Source: Candidatus Jordarchaeales archaeon
GTDB taxonomy: Archaea; Asgardarchaeota; Jordiarchaeia; Jordiarchaeales; Freyrarchaeaceae
Assembly (NCBI GenBank): GCA_038889235.1
Contig: JAWAHN010000001.1
Span: 186,001-250,000 of the forward strand
Length of the DNA: 64,000 nucleotides
Direction of reading: 5' to 3'
Part shown: positions 1-7,976 of the stretch, piece after piece
Layout of the letters: each line of letters opens with the position of its first letter
Position numbering within the stretch: the first letter of the stretch is position 1
Program-made: the position numbers and the translations under genes
Notes under the pieces: generated by a model
The model's input: only the letters and a program-made list of their open reading frames with translations
Database searches by the model: none
Told to the model about the DNA's origin: nothing

Positions 1-612
1 AGGTATTTTCTCCCCTGGCCTGACAAGAATCACTTCTCCAATCAGCACACTGTGACTATGAACCACAACCTGCCCGCCGTCCCTCAGAACTGTCGCCATT
101 GAGGGAAACGACGCCACCAGCTTCTTGATAGAATCTTTAACGCGTCCCTCGGCATGTTTCTCCAGCAACTCAACCAGAGTGAAAAGTATAGCTACAGCTA
201 CGCCTTCCTCCATGCTTCCTATTGCAAAGGCACCCACTATGGCTACCGTTACCAGTAAATCAATGGTTGCACGTCCACTCTTAGCCAGCTCCTTGAATCC
301 AAGGAAAGCAATTCTGCAGCCTGAAAGCACTGCTGCGGCAACCAAAAGAAGGCCGACGGTTGACGGCTCCTAGAAAAGTCTCGCTGAAGGAGGAAGTGGC
401 AGAAAACGCGAGAAAAGATCAGCCAGCTGAGCGTAGAGCAATTGAGGTACATGGGTCGCGGAGCCAGCGTAAAAATGCTCAAGAATTAGGGCTGCCACCA
501 GAAGAGACGTTGAGACAGCTACCCTGATGACCACCCACTTGGCGGAGCCTACCTCCTCTTCTTCTACTTTTAGCTCTGCTGTGCATGTAGGGCACTCGAA
601 TTCGGTGTTCAT
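1..612 (-). pseudogene. Heavy-metal P1B-type ATPase, 5' part, interrupted by an in-frame TAG; runs off the window
   Basis: Read from ATG 612, the product has a CPTC pair near its start, a first membrane helix (about residues 25-45), an amber codon at 372-370, and then, in the same frame, a second helix (STVGLLLVAAAVL) and typical P1B ATPase sequence: AKSGRATIDLLVTVAIVGAF, MEEGVAVAILFTLVELLEKH, and the actuator stretch ending VRPGEKI at the window edge. The family exports or imports Cu, Zn, Cd or Co by ATP hydrolysis. The catalytic DKTG lies outside the window. The stop sits between the first two helices, so termination there would leave no functional pump. TAG is an ordinary stop in several neighbours, which argues against pyrrolysine. 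It is divergent from nikR, which may control it. A nonsense mutation or base error is likeliest. Confidence 0.72.
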
Positions 613-720
613 AGCGTGTTCCTTGTGAGGCACAAATAGAAGCCAATGTTATTAATTTAGTGCTAAAAACTACGGGAAAATTATTAAATGTTAATTGTTT
701 TTCTATCGAAAGTAGTAGAG
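613..720. promoter_or_regulatory. Divergent promoter region between the metal ATPase and nikR
   Basis: AT-rich spacer between two divergent starts. It holds TATA-like tracts (TTATTAATTTAG near 649-660 and AATTATTAAATG near 679-690) and AATGTTA-type repeats on both sides of a short GC-rich core (ACTACGGG, 669-676). A NikR-type repressor next to a metal ATPase suggests autoregulation and metal control here. No textbook NikR palindrome is obvious, so the operator assignment is only a suggestion. Confidence 0.35.
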
Positions 721-1128
721 GTGAAGCGCTTGACCGTGGTGAGCATCTCTTTAGATCCTTTTCTCCTAAAGAAGCTTGACCAGCTTGTAGAGGAGCGGGG
801 TTATTCGAGTAGGTCTGAGGCTATTAGGGACGCTGTGAGAAACTTTCTTTCAGAGTACGAGATGAAGAAGGGTGAGGGGGGGCGTGTGATCTCAGCGATA
901 ATAATAATGTGGGAGTATGAGAGGAGAGAGGTGGATGAGCAGCTCACAAAGCTGCGTCACGAGTACGATTACCTGGTTACAGGTAACATGCATGTGCACT
1001 TGGCGAAAGGGCACTGCGTTGAGATACTGATAGCTGAGGGCGAGTTGGAAGAAATATACAAGTTAATAGGGAAAGTTAGGGCAGTAAAAGGAGTACAACA
1101 AGTAAAGTATGCTTCAATACAGGTATGA
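721..1128 (+). CDS. nikR: NikR-family nickel-responsive regulator (CopG/RHH plus ACT-like metal domain)
   Basis: A ribbon-helix-helix DNA-binding domain (about residues 1-50, with SISLDPFLLKKLDQLVEERG and SRSEAIRDAVRNFL) is followed by the NikR metal-binding domain. The four high-affinity ligands are recognisable as His in KLRHEYDY, then H-x-H in MHVHLAKGH, then Cys in HCVEIL, with spacing like E. coli His76, His87, His89 and Cys95. The GTG at 721 is preferred because GAGGTG-like sequence overlaps it and the protein then starts like its family; an ATG at 688 would add 11 residues. The family represses nickel uptake or controls metal homeostasis. Its nearest possible targets are the divergent metal ATPase and, further away, the cbiM-type transporter at 58-61 kb. 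Confidence 0.9.
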   Translation: MKRLTVVSISLDPFLLKKLDQLVEERGYSSRSEAIRDAVRNFLSEYEMKKGEGGRVISAIIIMWEYERREVDEQLTKLRHEYDYLVTGNMHVHLAKGHCVEILIAEGELEEIYKLIGKVRAVKGVQQVKYASIQV

Positions 1129-1240
1129 AAAAACAATTATAATTGTAGGAGACTGAAGCCGCAGAAGGCAGGACACAGAAATGGTGGGAGGTTATTTTTC
1201 AAAGTTATCGATTTATGTAAAAAATGAATTTTGGGTAAGG

Positions 1241-2941
1241 TTACCCTGCCTGTCTCTTCTTTATTTCCTCTTCTCTAAGCACTCTCCTGAGCAACTTGCC
1301 TACTATTGTCCTTGGTAGGGCGTCCCTGAACTCTACCTCCTTTGGTACCTTGTAGGCTGCAAGGTTCTTCTTGCACCACTCGATTATGTCGTTCTCGGTG
1401 ACTTTGCCCTTGTACTCTGGCTTCAGCACGACGAACACCTTTATTATCTCGCCAACTGATGGGTCAGGTATTCCGACCGCGGCGGCGTCCTGCACGGCTT
1501 CATGCTTGAACAGGACTTCCTCGATCTCTCTTGGATACACAGAGTACCCTTTGTACTTTATTAGCTCCTTCTTTCTGTCCACTACGTAGAAGTAGCCGTC
1601 TTCGTCCATCTTTGCTATATCACCTGTCCTGAGCCATATCTTCCCGTTTATTTCTACGAGTGCTTCAGCGGTCTCCTTGGGTCTGTTCAAGTAGCCTTTC
1701 ATCACTTGCGGTCCACTTACAACGAGTTCACCTTCTTCTCCCGGTCCGAGGAAGCGGTTTTCTTCTAGGTGCATTATGCCGGCGTCGGTGTTTGGAAGAG
1801 GTATTCCTATGCTACCAACTTTTCTCAACTTCTTATCTAGCGGGTTGCTGTGAGTGACTGGTGCAGCCTCGGTTAGCCCATATCCTTCGCATATTATGGC
1901 TCCCGTCAGTTTTTCGAAAGTCTCCTGTATAGCTAACGGAAGTGGACCGGCACCACTTATTCCTGCTTTGAGCGATGAGAGGTCATACTTTTTGACTTTC
2001 GGGTGATTGTTTATCGCGTTATAGATTACGGCTACCGCTGGGAAGAGTGTGACTTTGTGCTCTTGGATCGCCTTCATCACTTGCTCAGGGTCGAAGCGGG
2101 GCAGTACAACGTTTTTGCTTTGGAGAGCTATGGAGGCGTTCAAGCAGACCGTTTGCCCGTAAACGTGGTACCATGGGAGAACTGAGAGCATTACCTCTTG
2201 ACCTTTCGTGCCGCCGACCCATGCATTACACTGGAAAACGTTTGCAACCAGGTTGTAGTGTGTTAACATGGCTCCTTTCGGGAGTCCTGTTGTGCCGCCT
2301 GTGTAGAGTAAGACAGCTACATCTTCTTTGGGTTTAACCTTCTTCTTTGGTGCTTGTGGTTCAGCCTTGTGCTTCTTTATCAAGTCCATCATGAAGTATA
2401 TTCCGGGCTCAGGCTCTATTTTCGCTGACGGGATCTTCTTTAGAAGTTTTCCGAGCGCTCTCTTGACTGGCGGCATAAAGTCGCCAAGGTTAGTTACAAT
2501 GACAGCTTTAACGCCGATTTTCTTAACGACCTCTTTGACGTTTGGGTATAGAGCGTCCAATATGACTAAGGCTTTCGAGCCGCTGTCTGTCATCTGGTGT
2601 TCTACTTCTCTCGGAGTGTACAATGGGTTCATCGTAGTGGATGTGGCGCCTATCCTCGACACCGCATAGTATGCTATCGCAAACTGTGGGCAGTTGGGGA
2701 GCATTATGGCTACCACATCTCCCTGGGAGACTCCTACATCTAGGAGGGCTGCGGCGAAACGGTCAACGAGGGAGTCAAGCTCCTTGAAGGTCAACTCTTT
2801 TCCTAGAAAGTCCATTGCAACTTTGTTGGGCGCCTCTTTTGCAGCCTCGCGAAGAAGCTCGTCAATTCGCATTTCCGGGATCTCTATTGTTTTGGGCACA
2901 TTCGGAGGGTAGAATTTAAACCAGACCTTTTCAGCACTCAA
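1241..2941 (-). CDS. Long-chain fatty-acid/aryl acyl-CoA ligase (AMP-forming)
   Basis: 566 residues, normal length for the FadD-like ANL superfamily, which adenylates a carboxylic acid with ATP and transfers it to CoA. Visible motifs in order: the phosphate-binding loop YTGGTTGLPKGAMLTH (about 215-230), the adenine-site motif YGLTEAAPVTH, the hinge motif GDIAKMDEDGYFYVVDR, the KGYSVYPREIEEVL segment, and the C-terminal catalytic lysine in PRTIVGKLLRR. There is no signal peptide or membrane segment, so it is cytoplasmic. It starts at TTG 2941 behind a purine-rich AGGGAAG. It appears to be a single-gene unit with its own TATA box about 60 bases upstream. Substrate chain length cannot be read from sequence. 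Confidence 0.9.
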   Translation of the reverse strand: MSAEKVWFKFYPPNVPKTIEIPEMRIDELLREAAKEAPNKVAMDFLGKELTFKELDSLVDRFAAALLDVGVSQGDVVAIMLPNCPQFAIAYYAVSRIGATSTTMNPLYTPREVEHQMTDSGSKALVILDALYPNVKEVVKKIGVKAVIVTNLGDFMPPVKRALGKLLKKIPSAKIEPEPGIYFMMDLIKKHKAEPQAPKKKVKPKEDVAVLLYTGGTTGLPKGAMLTHYNLVANVFQCNAWVGGTKGQEVMLSVLPWYHVYGQTVCLNASIALQSKNVVLPRFDPEQVMKAIQEHKVTLFPAVAVIYNAINNHPKVKKYDLSSLKAGISGAGPLPLAIQETFEKLTGAIICEGYGLTEAAPVTHSNPLDKKLRKVGSIGIPLPNTDAGIMHLEENRFLGPGEEGELVVSGPQVMKGYLNRPKETAEALVEINGKIWLRTGDIAKMDEDGYFYVVDRKKELIKYKGYSVYPREIEEVLFKHEAVQDAAAVGIPDPSVGEIIKVFVVLKPEYKGKVTENDIIEWCKKNLAAYKVPKEVEFRDALPRTIVGKLLRRVLREEEIKKRQAG

Positions 2942-2996
2942 CTTCCCTTTCCTCTCCCTCTGGGTTTGGGTCTAGAAGATTAAAGAAATGTGATAA

Positions 2997-3010
2997 CTAT
3001 AAAAATTTTT
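2997..3010 (-). promoter_or_regulatory. TATA-box candidate for the acyl-CoA ligase
   Basis: On the minus strand this reads AAAAATTTTTATAG, about 60 bases upstream of the TTG start. The rest of the 321-base gap (2942-3262) shows no convincing gene: its only longer frame, on the + strand, has no family resemblance. Confidence 0.4.
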
Positions 3011-3262
3011 ACCCTAGTCGCGCGGCGAAACCGGTTAGGATCTTCGCCCAAAGGAGGGAGCGTGGAGACATTTGAAAGAAGGGTTAACGGTGCATTTTTG
3101 ATTAAGATGCTGAGAGTAGCAGCACATTTACTTGTGTCGTCTTCTCGAAAGATTACCTCAACTAAGGTAATTTAGATGGAGGGGGTTAGAGTGATTTCGT
3201 AGTAATTTTGCAGACGCTTTTCGTGAAAAGAAGGAAGGGGGTGAGGACTGACGGAGAAATGA

Positions 3263-3889
3263 CTACTTTTTCTGTTCGGCTGCTTGCTTAATTTTTCTGA
3301 GGAGGTCTGCTGGGCTCTTCACCGGGTACTCCATTTTGTCAAGTATTTCTTCTACCGGTTTTCCTTTGACACTTATTCCTACGAGTCTCTCTTGAAGTTC
3401 CTTCTTCTCTACGGGGAAGTCTAGCCCCCTTATCCTGCTCAGTACTTGGATTGCCCACAGGAACTCTACATTTAGAGATTTTTCTATGCTTCTCGCTTCG
3501 TTATGTGTTATCTCTTCTGCTTCCAGTCGCCCTTCCTTTTTAAGCTTCTCGTAAGCTATTTTGGCCAGTCCGCCTGCCTTGTGCTCGTCGACTTTCTCTG
3601 CCATGCCTTTGAGGTAATCTGCAACCTTCGATGTGTCGGCCTTGAGTATGTTTTTAACAGTCTGCTCGGTTATCCCAAGCTTCTCAGCTATTTGGTAATC
3701 GGTCAGCGTTGCCTCATTTTTCAATACGACGACGTAAGCTGCTTCGGCGAGGGACGGGAGCCACGTTAGGTTCCTGTACTCTATGAGCTTTTTTAGCCCG
3801 CCCGCTGATGCTATAGCCTCCATGAACACCTTCATGGCCATTCGATCATAGTCTGGGAGGATTGGACGTATAACCTCCAAGCTAGTCAC
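3263..3889 (-). CDS. Probable regulatory partner of a KaiC-like ATPase (TIGR03879-like)
   Basis: 208-residue soluble protein. A helix-turn-helix-like segment lies near residues 55-85 (EATLTDYQIAEKLGITEQTV followed by KNILKADTSKV), and the remainder is helical. It starts 13 bases after the KaiC-like gene ends, so the two are co-transcribed. A family of probable regulators that regularly sits beside AF_0351-type KaiC proteins (recalled as TIGR03879) fits length, HTH and position. The target is unknown: it could bind DNA or simply act as an adaptor for the ATPase. Start is GTG 3889, without a clear ribosome site. Confidence 0.65.
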   Translation of the reverse strand: MTSLEVIRPILPDYDRMAMKVFMEAIASAGGLKKLIEYRNLTWLPSLAEAAYVVVLKNEATLTDYQIAEKLGITEQTVKNILKADTSKVADYLKGMAEKVDEHKAGGLAKIAYEKLKKEGRLEAEEITHNEARSIEKSLNVEFLWAIQVLSRIRGLDFPVEKKELQERLVGISVKGKPVEEILDKMEYPVKSPADLLRKIKQAAEQKK

Positions 3890-3902
3890 CCCCGGGAGCT
3901 TT

Positions 3903-4811
3903 TCAGCCTGATCTTTTCCTTATGAAGTCGCTTAGCCTCTCCTTTATTTCGACGAGCCCCACCTCGTTTATCTCCATAACATAGGTGTTCGTGTCGTGCC
4001 CGGACATGCGGCACCCATCTATCCTTATTGTTCTCAGCACGCTTCCTAGAGGAAGGCCATAGAGACCGGCGTCGAACTTGGTCTCCATAAGCTTCTTGTC
4101 CATTACTATCGTTCCGTCAACTATGTGGGCTACTGCCAGTCCACCGGCAGCTTCAGCCGTCTCGGACCCCTGGGACGAGCGCTTCTGGGATACTATAATG
4201 GACGTCAAATGAAACCTTTTAAGGGAGTTGTACACTATGCGGACTATCTGGCGGGCCATGACCTCCCTGTGCTCGTAAAGCCCTGTTATACTGTCTATGA
4301 CCACCACGTCAACTCTCCGTGACTTGACAGCGTACTCCATAGTTTTAACCAGCGCAGAGGTGTTTTCCCTAAGCATGGGTTCCTGCGAGACGTCTATGAC
4401 TGAGATGTTTCTCTCTACGTTCCCAAAATTAAGGTCTAATGCAACCGCCTTCTGCTTAAGAGACGTGTAGAGGAATTCTGCAGGGTTCTCGGTGGTCACG
4501 AAAAGAACCCGACTACCCCTCCCAGCTTGGAAGACGGCGAACTGCTCGGCGAAGACACTCTTCCCCGTGTCGGGTATACCAACTAGGTTCATCACAGCTC
4601 CCTTAGGTATACCACCTAGGGGCTTCCTCACAAGTCTACCAGAAACTTCATCATAATAGACGGTGAAGAAAAGATCGTCAAGCTTCGTCCCCGTCGGAAC
4701 GCCCACTATCTCCGGCGCTTTACCCTTAAGACGAGGAAGTTCGACAATATAACGGGAGTAGTCTATTTCGGGCTCGCTCCTAGCGGCCCTAGCGGCATAT
4801 CCTTCCTCCAA
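3903..4811 (-). CDS. KaiC/RadA-like RecA-fold ATPase (AF_0351 family)
   Basis: 302 residues with a single RecA-like domain. Walker A is GIPDTGKS (about residues 77-84), Walker B is VDVVVIDSITGLYEH (about 168-182), and a later segment VSQKRSSQG resembles the RecA L2 region. An N-terminal extension of about 65 residues precedes the ATPase core. Members are regulatory RecA paralogues and not recombinases; no HhH domain as in RadA is present. Transcription runs into the 208-residue partner. Start is TTG 4811 with GAGGGAG upstream and a TATA-like box about 45 bases further. The biological role of the pair is not established. Confidence 0.82.
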   Translation of the reverse strand: MEEGYAARAARSEPEIDYSRYIVELPRLKGKAPEIVGVPTGTKLDDLFFTVYYDEVSGRLVRKPLGGIPKGAVMNLVGIPDTGKSVFAEQFAVFQAGRGSRVLFVTTENPAEFLYTSLKQKAVALDLNFGNVERNISVIDVSQEPMLRENTSALVKTMEYAVKSRRVDVVVIDSITGLYEHREVMARQIVRIVYNSLKRFHLTSIIVSQKRSSQGSETAEAAGGLAVAHIVDGTIVMDKKLMETKFDAGLYGLPLGSVLRTIRIDGCRMSGHDTNTYVMEINEVGLVEIKERLSDFIRKRSG

Positions 4812-4853
4812 ACTCGACTCCCTCTAATCCGCGACTTTTATCGAAGAGACCCG

Positions 4854-4866
4854 GGTAAATATAGGT
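4854..4866 (-). promoter_or_regulatory. TATA-box candidate for the KaiC-like operon
   Basis: The minus strand reads GACCTATATTTAC about 45 bases upstream of the TTG start. This is the usual archaeal arrangement with a short leader. Confidence 0.4.
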
Positions 4867-5055
4867 CAAGAATATGTGATTCAAGAAATATATTAACTTT
4901 TGGGAGACAATAGAAAATAAGAAATGTTGATTAATGGAGAACGCATGGTCAAGTGTGCAGCTGGGATTCTAAAGTGCTGGTGGTCGTCAGGTTTCGTTGT
5001 ACCTTCAGAAATAGAAAAAAAGTAAGTTTCCGAGTGTATTTGCCTGAATTTAATT

Positions 5056-5238
5056 TTACTTGGCTGGTGTGTAATAACTCCTCTTCGGGGAGGTTATTTC
5101 GCCCCTCTTTTTGAGCCGCCTTATTATTTTCGTTACCTCTTTAACATCGAGCTTGGCGATCTCCGCTATTTCACGGGACTTCAATGGTTTCCCTGCCTTC
5201 TTGAGTGTCTCGAGAACGAGTTTCTCCTTCTCCTCCAT
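5056..5238 (-). CDS. Small winged-helix DNA-binding protein
   Basis: 60 residues from ATG 5238, which has GGAGG about nine bases upstream; a start at 5262 would add eight residues. The whole protein is one wHTH: a first helix (EKEKLVLETLKKAG), the turn motif KPLKSREIAEIAKLDVKEVT, and a recognition helix plus wing ending in GEITSPKRSYYTPAK. Such minimal wHTH proteins are common archaeal transcription regulators or chromatin-associated proteins. It is a monocistronic gene between the KaiC pair and ssb, on the same strand as both. Target unknown. Confidence 0.7.
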   Translation of the reverse strand: MEEKEKLVLETLKKAGKPLKSREIAEIAKLDVKEVTKIIRRLKKRGEITSPKRSYYTPAK

Positions 5239-5361
5239 CCGCCATACCCTCCATTTTCGCAAACCGCTGCAATCATAAGCAAATCATGAGCACTACAAAT
5301 ATTAATTTTACTGTTATGAAAGTAAGAGAAAGGAGAAAAAGTAAGGGGGCAAGCGGAGAAG

Positions 5362-5805
5362 CTAGTATTTCTCCCTTCCCCTTTTGTATCCTCTTCTATC
5401 TTGTTGGAACCTAGGTCTGCGGGGCTTTCTTTCTTGCTCGTAGAATACGTTTGAAAGGTTGTTTTCTGTGTTCACGTTAATCTCGCGTCCTTCGACGTCC
5501 CTTTCTATGACCCCGTGGCGTCCAATGTTTAGCCTCAGAGAGTTTCGGTAAACTGTAGTATAGACGTTCTTTAAAATGTACACTTGGCCGGGGGTCACCT
5601 TGTCGATCTCGTCGTTCCAAAGAGTTAGGTATATGCAACCTGTTTCGTCACCAACTAGGGCGTCGGCGACTCTTAGAGATTCACCAGTCATTTTGGAGAT
5701 TACTTCCCTTTCGGCTCCGATAGAATCGCACTTGACAACGATGTTTATGTTCTTGAGGTATGGTTTCAAGTCAGAAACCTTGCTGAAAGACAATTCGTTC
5801 AACAC
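5362..5805 (-). CDS. ssb: Single-stranded DNA-binding protein, single OB fold with basic tail
   Basis: 147 residues. An OB fold covers about residues 8-105: the KVSDLKPYLKNINIVVK entry strand, VADALVGDETGCIYLTLWND (typical of the crenarchaeal/RPA-like SSB core), and VTPGQVYILKNVYT. A flexible arginine/glycine/glutamine-rich tail follows (RKPRRPRFQQDRRGYKRGRE). The family coats ssDNA during replication and repair. The basic tail differs from the acidic tail of bacterial SSB and may bind DNA or partners. Start is GTG 5805. It has its own well-formed TATA box upstream. Genes for recombination proteins are about 28 kb away, not in this operon. Confidence 0.85.
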   Translation of the reverse strand: MLNELSFSKVSDLKPYLKNINIVVKCDSIGAEREVISKMTGESLRVADALVGDETGCIYLTLWNDEIDKVTPGQVYILKNVYTTVYRNSLRLNIGRHGVIERDVEGREINVNTENNLSNVFYEQERKPRRPRFQQDRRGYKRGREKY

Positions 5806-5879
5806 TTATTCCGTCCTTTTTGTTTTCAGAGAAGAAGACTGTTTACGTCTCTCCTCTGCAAGGAGAGAATGCTGCATAC

Positions 5880-5895
5880 GGCTATTTAAACCTTT
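5880..5895 (-). promoter_or_regulatory. BRE/TATA candidate for ssb
   Basis: The minus strand reads AAAGGTTTAAATAGCC, a good match to the archaeal BRE-TATA pattern, about 75 bases before the GTG start of ssb. Confidence 0.5.
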
Positions 5896-5954
5896 AGTGA
5901 GGCAAAAAAGTATAGATGATTTTTGAAACATTAAATGGAATGTTTAATGATTTG

Positions 5955-7067
5955 TTAAGGGTTCAGCTTTGCGCATTTGAGGCCGCTTTTTCCCGCCATT
6001 CGCAGGCAGTCATTGCAGGAAATGCACTCCGACTTAAGGCTTTCACCTTTCAGCCATTTTGCAGGTAAGTTTGGGTCTCTGATTAGCGGACGAGACATCG
6101 AAATGAAGTCGGAGTACCCTTTCTCGAGCACCTCCTCAGCGGTGCTCTTTGACCTTATCCCGCCGACAAGCATCACGGTTGCTGATGGAAGCGCCTTTTT
6201 CACTTCGACGGCAAACGGTAGGAAGTATGCTTCAGGGACTTCTTCCCCAACCTTCGTTCTGACCGATGAAAGGTTCCCGTATAACGTCGACTCGTATATT
6301 CCTCCGGATACTTCTATGGCGTCAGCCCCGCTCTTCAGGACTATTCTCGCTATCTCAACAGACTCGGGAAGCTTCAGCCTGTCCTCGTCAGCAACGCAGT
6401 CGTCCATTTGGAGTTTCACGAGCACAGGCCAGTCGCCGCCACAAGCCTTCTTTATACCTTTGATTATTTCGACGAGCATCCTAGCCCTATTCTCGGTGCT
6501 TCCACCATACTCGTCGCTCCTCTTGTTTGAGTAAGGAGAGAGGAACTGGGAGACTAGGTAGCCGTGGCATGCTTGAATCTGCACTCCGTCGAAGCCAGCG
6601 TCCTTGGCCCTCTCCGCAGCTCTCACGAAGGCTTCAATCACCTCTTTGACCTCCTCTCTGGTCATCTCCTTTGGTGTAATTTTAACTGTCTTGTCCGGTA
6701 TGGGTGATGGAGCAATAAGTACGCCATTTGTGAGTTTGGGATGTGCCTGTCTTCCGCCGTGCGACAGCTGAACCACAACTTTCACGTCTGGATCAACCGC
6801 ATGGACGGCGTCAACCATCTTCTTCAGAGGGGGTATGCACTCGTCGGAGTGAAGGCCTGTTTGTCCTCTTAGAGCTACCCCATCCTTTCGCACATAGGCG
6901 AACCCTGTGATTATCAGCCCAGTGCCCCCCTTTGCGAGCTCCCTGTACAGCTCGACGTAGCGTTCTCCTACGATGCCGTTTTCGTCCGCCAACCCTTCAT
7001 AAGTAGCTGACCTAACTATCCTGTTTTTAACTTCCATAGAACCAACATGTCCGGGTTCAAAGAGCAA
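5955..7067 (-). CDS. NADH:flavin oxidoreductase, Old Yellow Enzyme family
   Basis: 370 residues forming the FMN-binding TIM barrel alone. Visible features: the N-terminal KNRIVRSATYEGLADENG, the catalytic-site segment VVQLSHGGRQA, FDGVQIQACHGYLVSQFLSP, DEYGGSTENRAR, and a C-terminal cluster CISCNDCLRMAGKSGLKC resembling the 4Fe-4S site of 2,4-dienoyl-CoA reductase-type enzymes. The second, FAD/NAD-binding half of those two-domain enzymes is absent, so electrons probably come from a separate partner. Start is TTG 7067, six bases after GAGGTG. Likely role: flavin-dependent reduction of an activated C=C bond; substrate unknown. Confidence 0.88.
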   Translation of the reverse strand: MLFEPGHVGSMEVKNRIVRSATYEGLADENGIVGERYVELYRELAKGGTGLIITGFAYVRKDGVALRGQTGLHSDECIPPLKKMVDAVHAVDPDVKVVVQLSHGGRQAHPKLTNGVLIAPSPIPDKTVKITPKEMTREEVKEVIEAFVRAAERAKDAGFDGVQIQACHGYLVSQFLSPYSNKRSDEYGGSTENRARMLVEIIKGIKKACGGDWPVLVKLQMDDCVADEDRLKLPESVEIARIVLKSGADAIEVSGGIYESTLYGNLSSVRTKVGEEVPEAYFLPFAVEVKKALPSATVMLVGGIRSKSTAEEVLEKGYSDFISMSRPLIRDPNLPAKWLKGESLKSECISCNDCLRMAGKSGLKCAKLNP

Positions 7068-7112
7068 GCATCACACCTCTAGTTGATTGAGCAAACGACA
7101 ATAGGACAAAGG

Positions 7113-7126
7113 AGTTATTTAAAAAA
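7113..7126 (-). promoter_or_regulatory. TATA-box candidate for the flavin oxidoreductase
   Basis: The minus strand reads AATTTTTTAAATAA about 50 bases upstream of TTG 7067. Confidence 0.4.
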
Positions 7127-7239
7127 TTACCTAAAGGTGGTGTTATGTTCCCGCGCTATTCAGCATCTTTTCAATCCTGCCAAGGGTAGTGTCGGAAAAC
7201 TTTTACTCTTATTTCTCCAATTTTTCTACTTGGCGTAAG

Positions 7240-7470
7240 ATGAAAATAGTTAAGGTTAGCGGCGAAAACACATAGAAGACTCTGCGAGAGGGCTGGGAGA
7301 TTCCAAGCAGAGCTGAAGATGCCTGTGTCCATCGGTGAAACCATATGTCACTTGCCCGACGAAGCGAGAAAGCGCGGGGTAGCCGAACTTGCGGGGAGCT
7401 GGAGCTTTCGGATGAAGAGGCTGAGGAGATTTTCCTCGGCTCCGAAGGTGGTAGAGTAGTTGGAACGTGA
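7240..7470 (+). pseudogene. vapB: Decayed VapB-type antitoxin
   Basis: ATG 7240 opens MKIVKVSGENT, which meets a stop. After a frame change the sequence reads AELKMPVSIGETICHLPDEA and RKRGVAELAGSW, and after a second change it returns to the first frame with ELSDEEAEEIF, ending at TGA 7470. Spliced together, this is a clear archaeal VapB antitoxin of the kind with a C-terminal GELAGSW-(x)n-SDEEAEEIF signature. The opening frame's phase is kept overall, which suggests compensating small indels. The antitoxin cannot be made intact. It overlaps the vapC relic by about 11 bases, the usual vapBC arrangement. Confidence 0.8.
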
Positions 7471-7864
7471 AAATGTCTGCTTAGACTCAGATGTGCTCAT
7501 AGACCATCTAGGGGGTAAAAGCATGGTGGTTGACGAGGTACACAGGCTTAAGGAGAAGTGTATCCTATCGACAACATCGATAAACGTTTTTTGAAGTTTT
7601 ATGGCTCTTATAAGAGCGGAAGAAGGTTGATGTCGAGAGCGTTGCGAGACTCGTGGAAAAAAACTCACAGTGCTCAACTTCGACAGGGCTGCTGAGACAG
7701 CTAACAGATTCTAGTTCAATTAGAGTCTAAGGGGAGAGGTCGTGGAGTTTAGAGATGTGCTTTTAGGGGGAACGTGCCTACTGAACGGGTGTGCTATAGC
7801 AACATGGAACACTAAACACTTCAAGAGAGCTCATGAGTTAAAGGTCATTGAGCTACAGTGCTGA
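7460..7864 (+). pseudogene. vapC: Decayed VapC PIN-domain toxin
   Basis: From TTG 7460 the frame reads MERENVCLDSDVLIDHL (first PIN aspartate region), then ILSTTSINVF, and after a one-base shift E-containing sequence and ERKKVDVESVARLVEK. It returns to the first frame with LTVLNFDRAAETA, LRGEVVEFRDVLLGG (third acidic site), and GCAIATWNTKHFKR, the usual TxNxxHF ending. At least three stops and two frameshifts interrupt it. VapC toxins are Mg-dependent RNases that cleave tRNA or rRNA; this one cannot be active. Its decay together with vapB suggests loss of the whole module. Confidence 0.85.
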
Positions 7865-7878
7865 CTCGTAAACCTCAA

Positions 7879-7894
7879 AAGGCGGTTTCGCCTT
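7879..7894. terminator. Short GC hairpin after the vapC relic
   Basis: AAGGCG-GTTT-CGCCTT is a six-base perfect stem with a four-base loop. No long T run follows at once, so it is only a weak candidate for termination or RNA processing ahead of the MoxR-SMC operon. Confidence 0.25.
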
Positions 7895-7976
7895 CTAAAC
7901 CTGGAGTGTTTCGGTCGCCTATCGTTCTCGAAAGCAATATTTTGAAAGCTTAAGGTAAATAAACTGGGGGAAGTCC

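Noticed and set aside
370-372. Pyrrolysine codon in the P-type ATPase
   Set aside because: TAG ends at least five other genes in the window, so it is a routine stop. Pyrrolysine is otherwise known mainly in methylamine methyltransferases.
2990-3175. 61-codon frame upstream of the acyl-CoA ligase
   Set aside because: It overlaps the ligase promoter region, has no ribosome site and no family resemblance.
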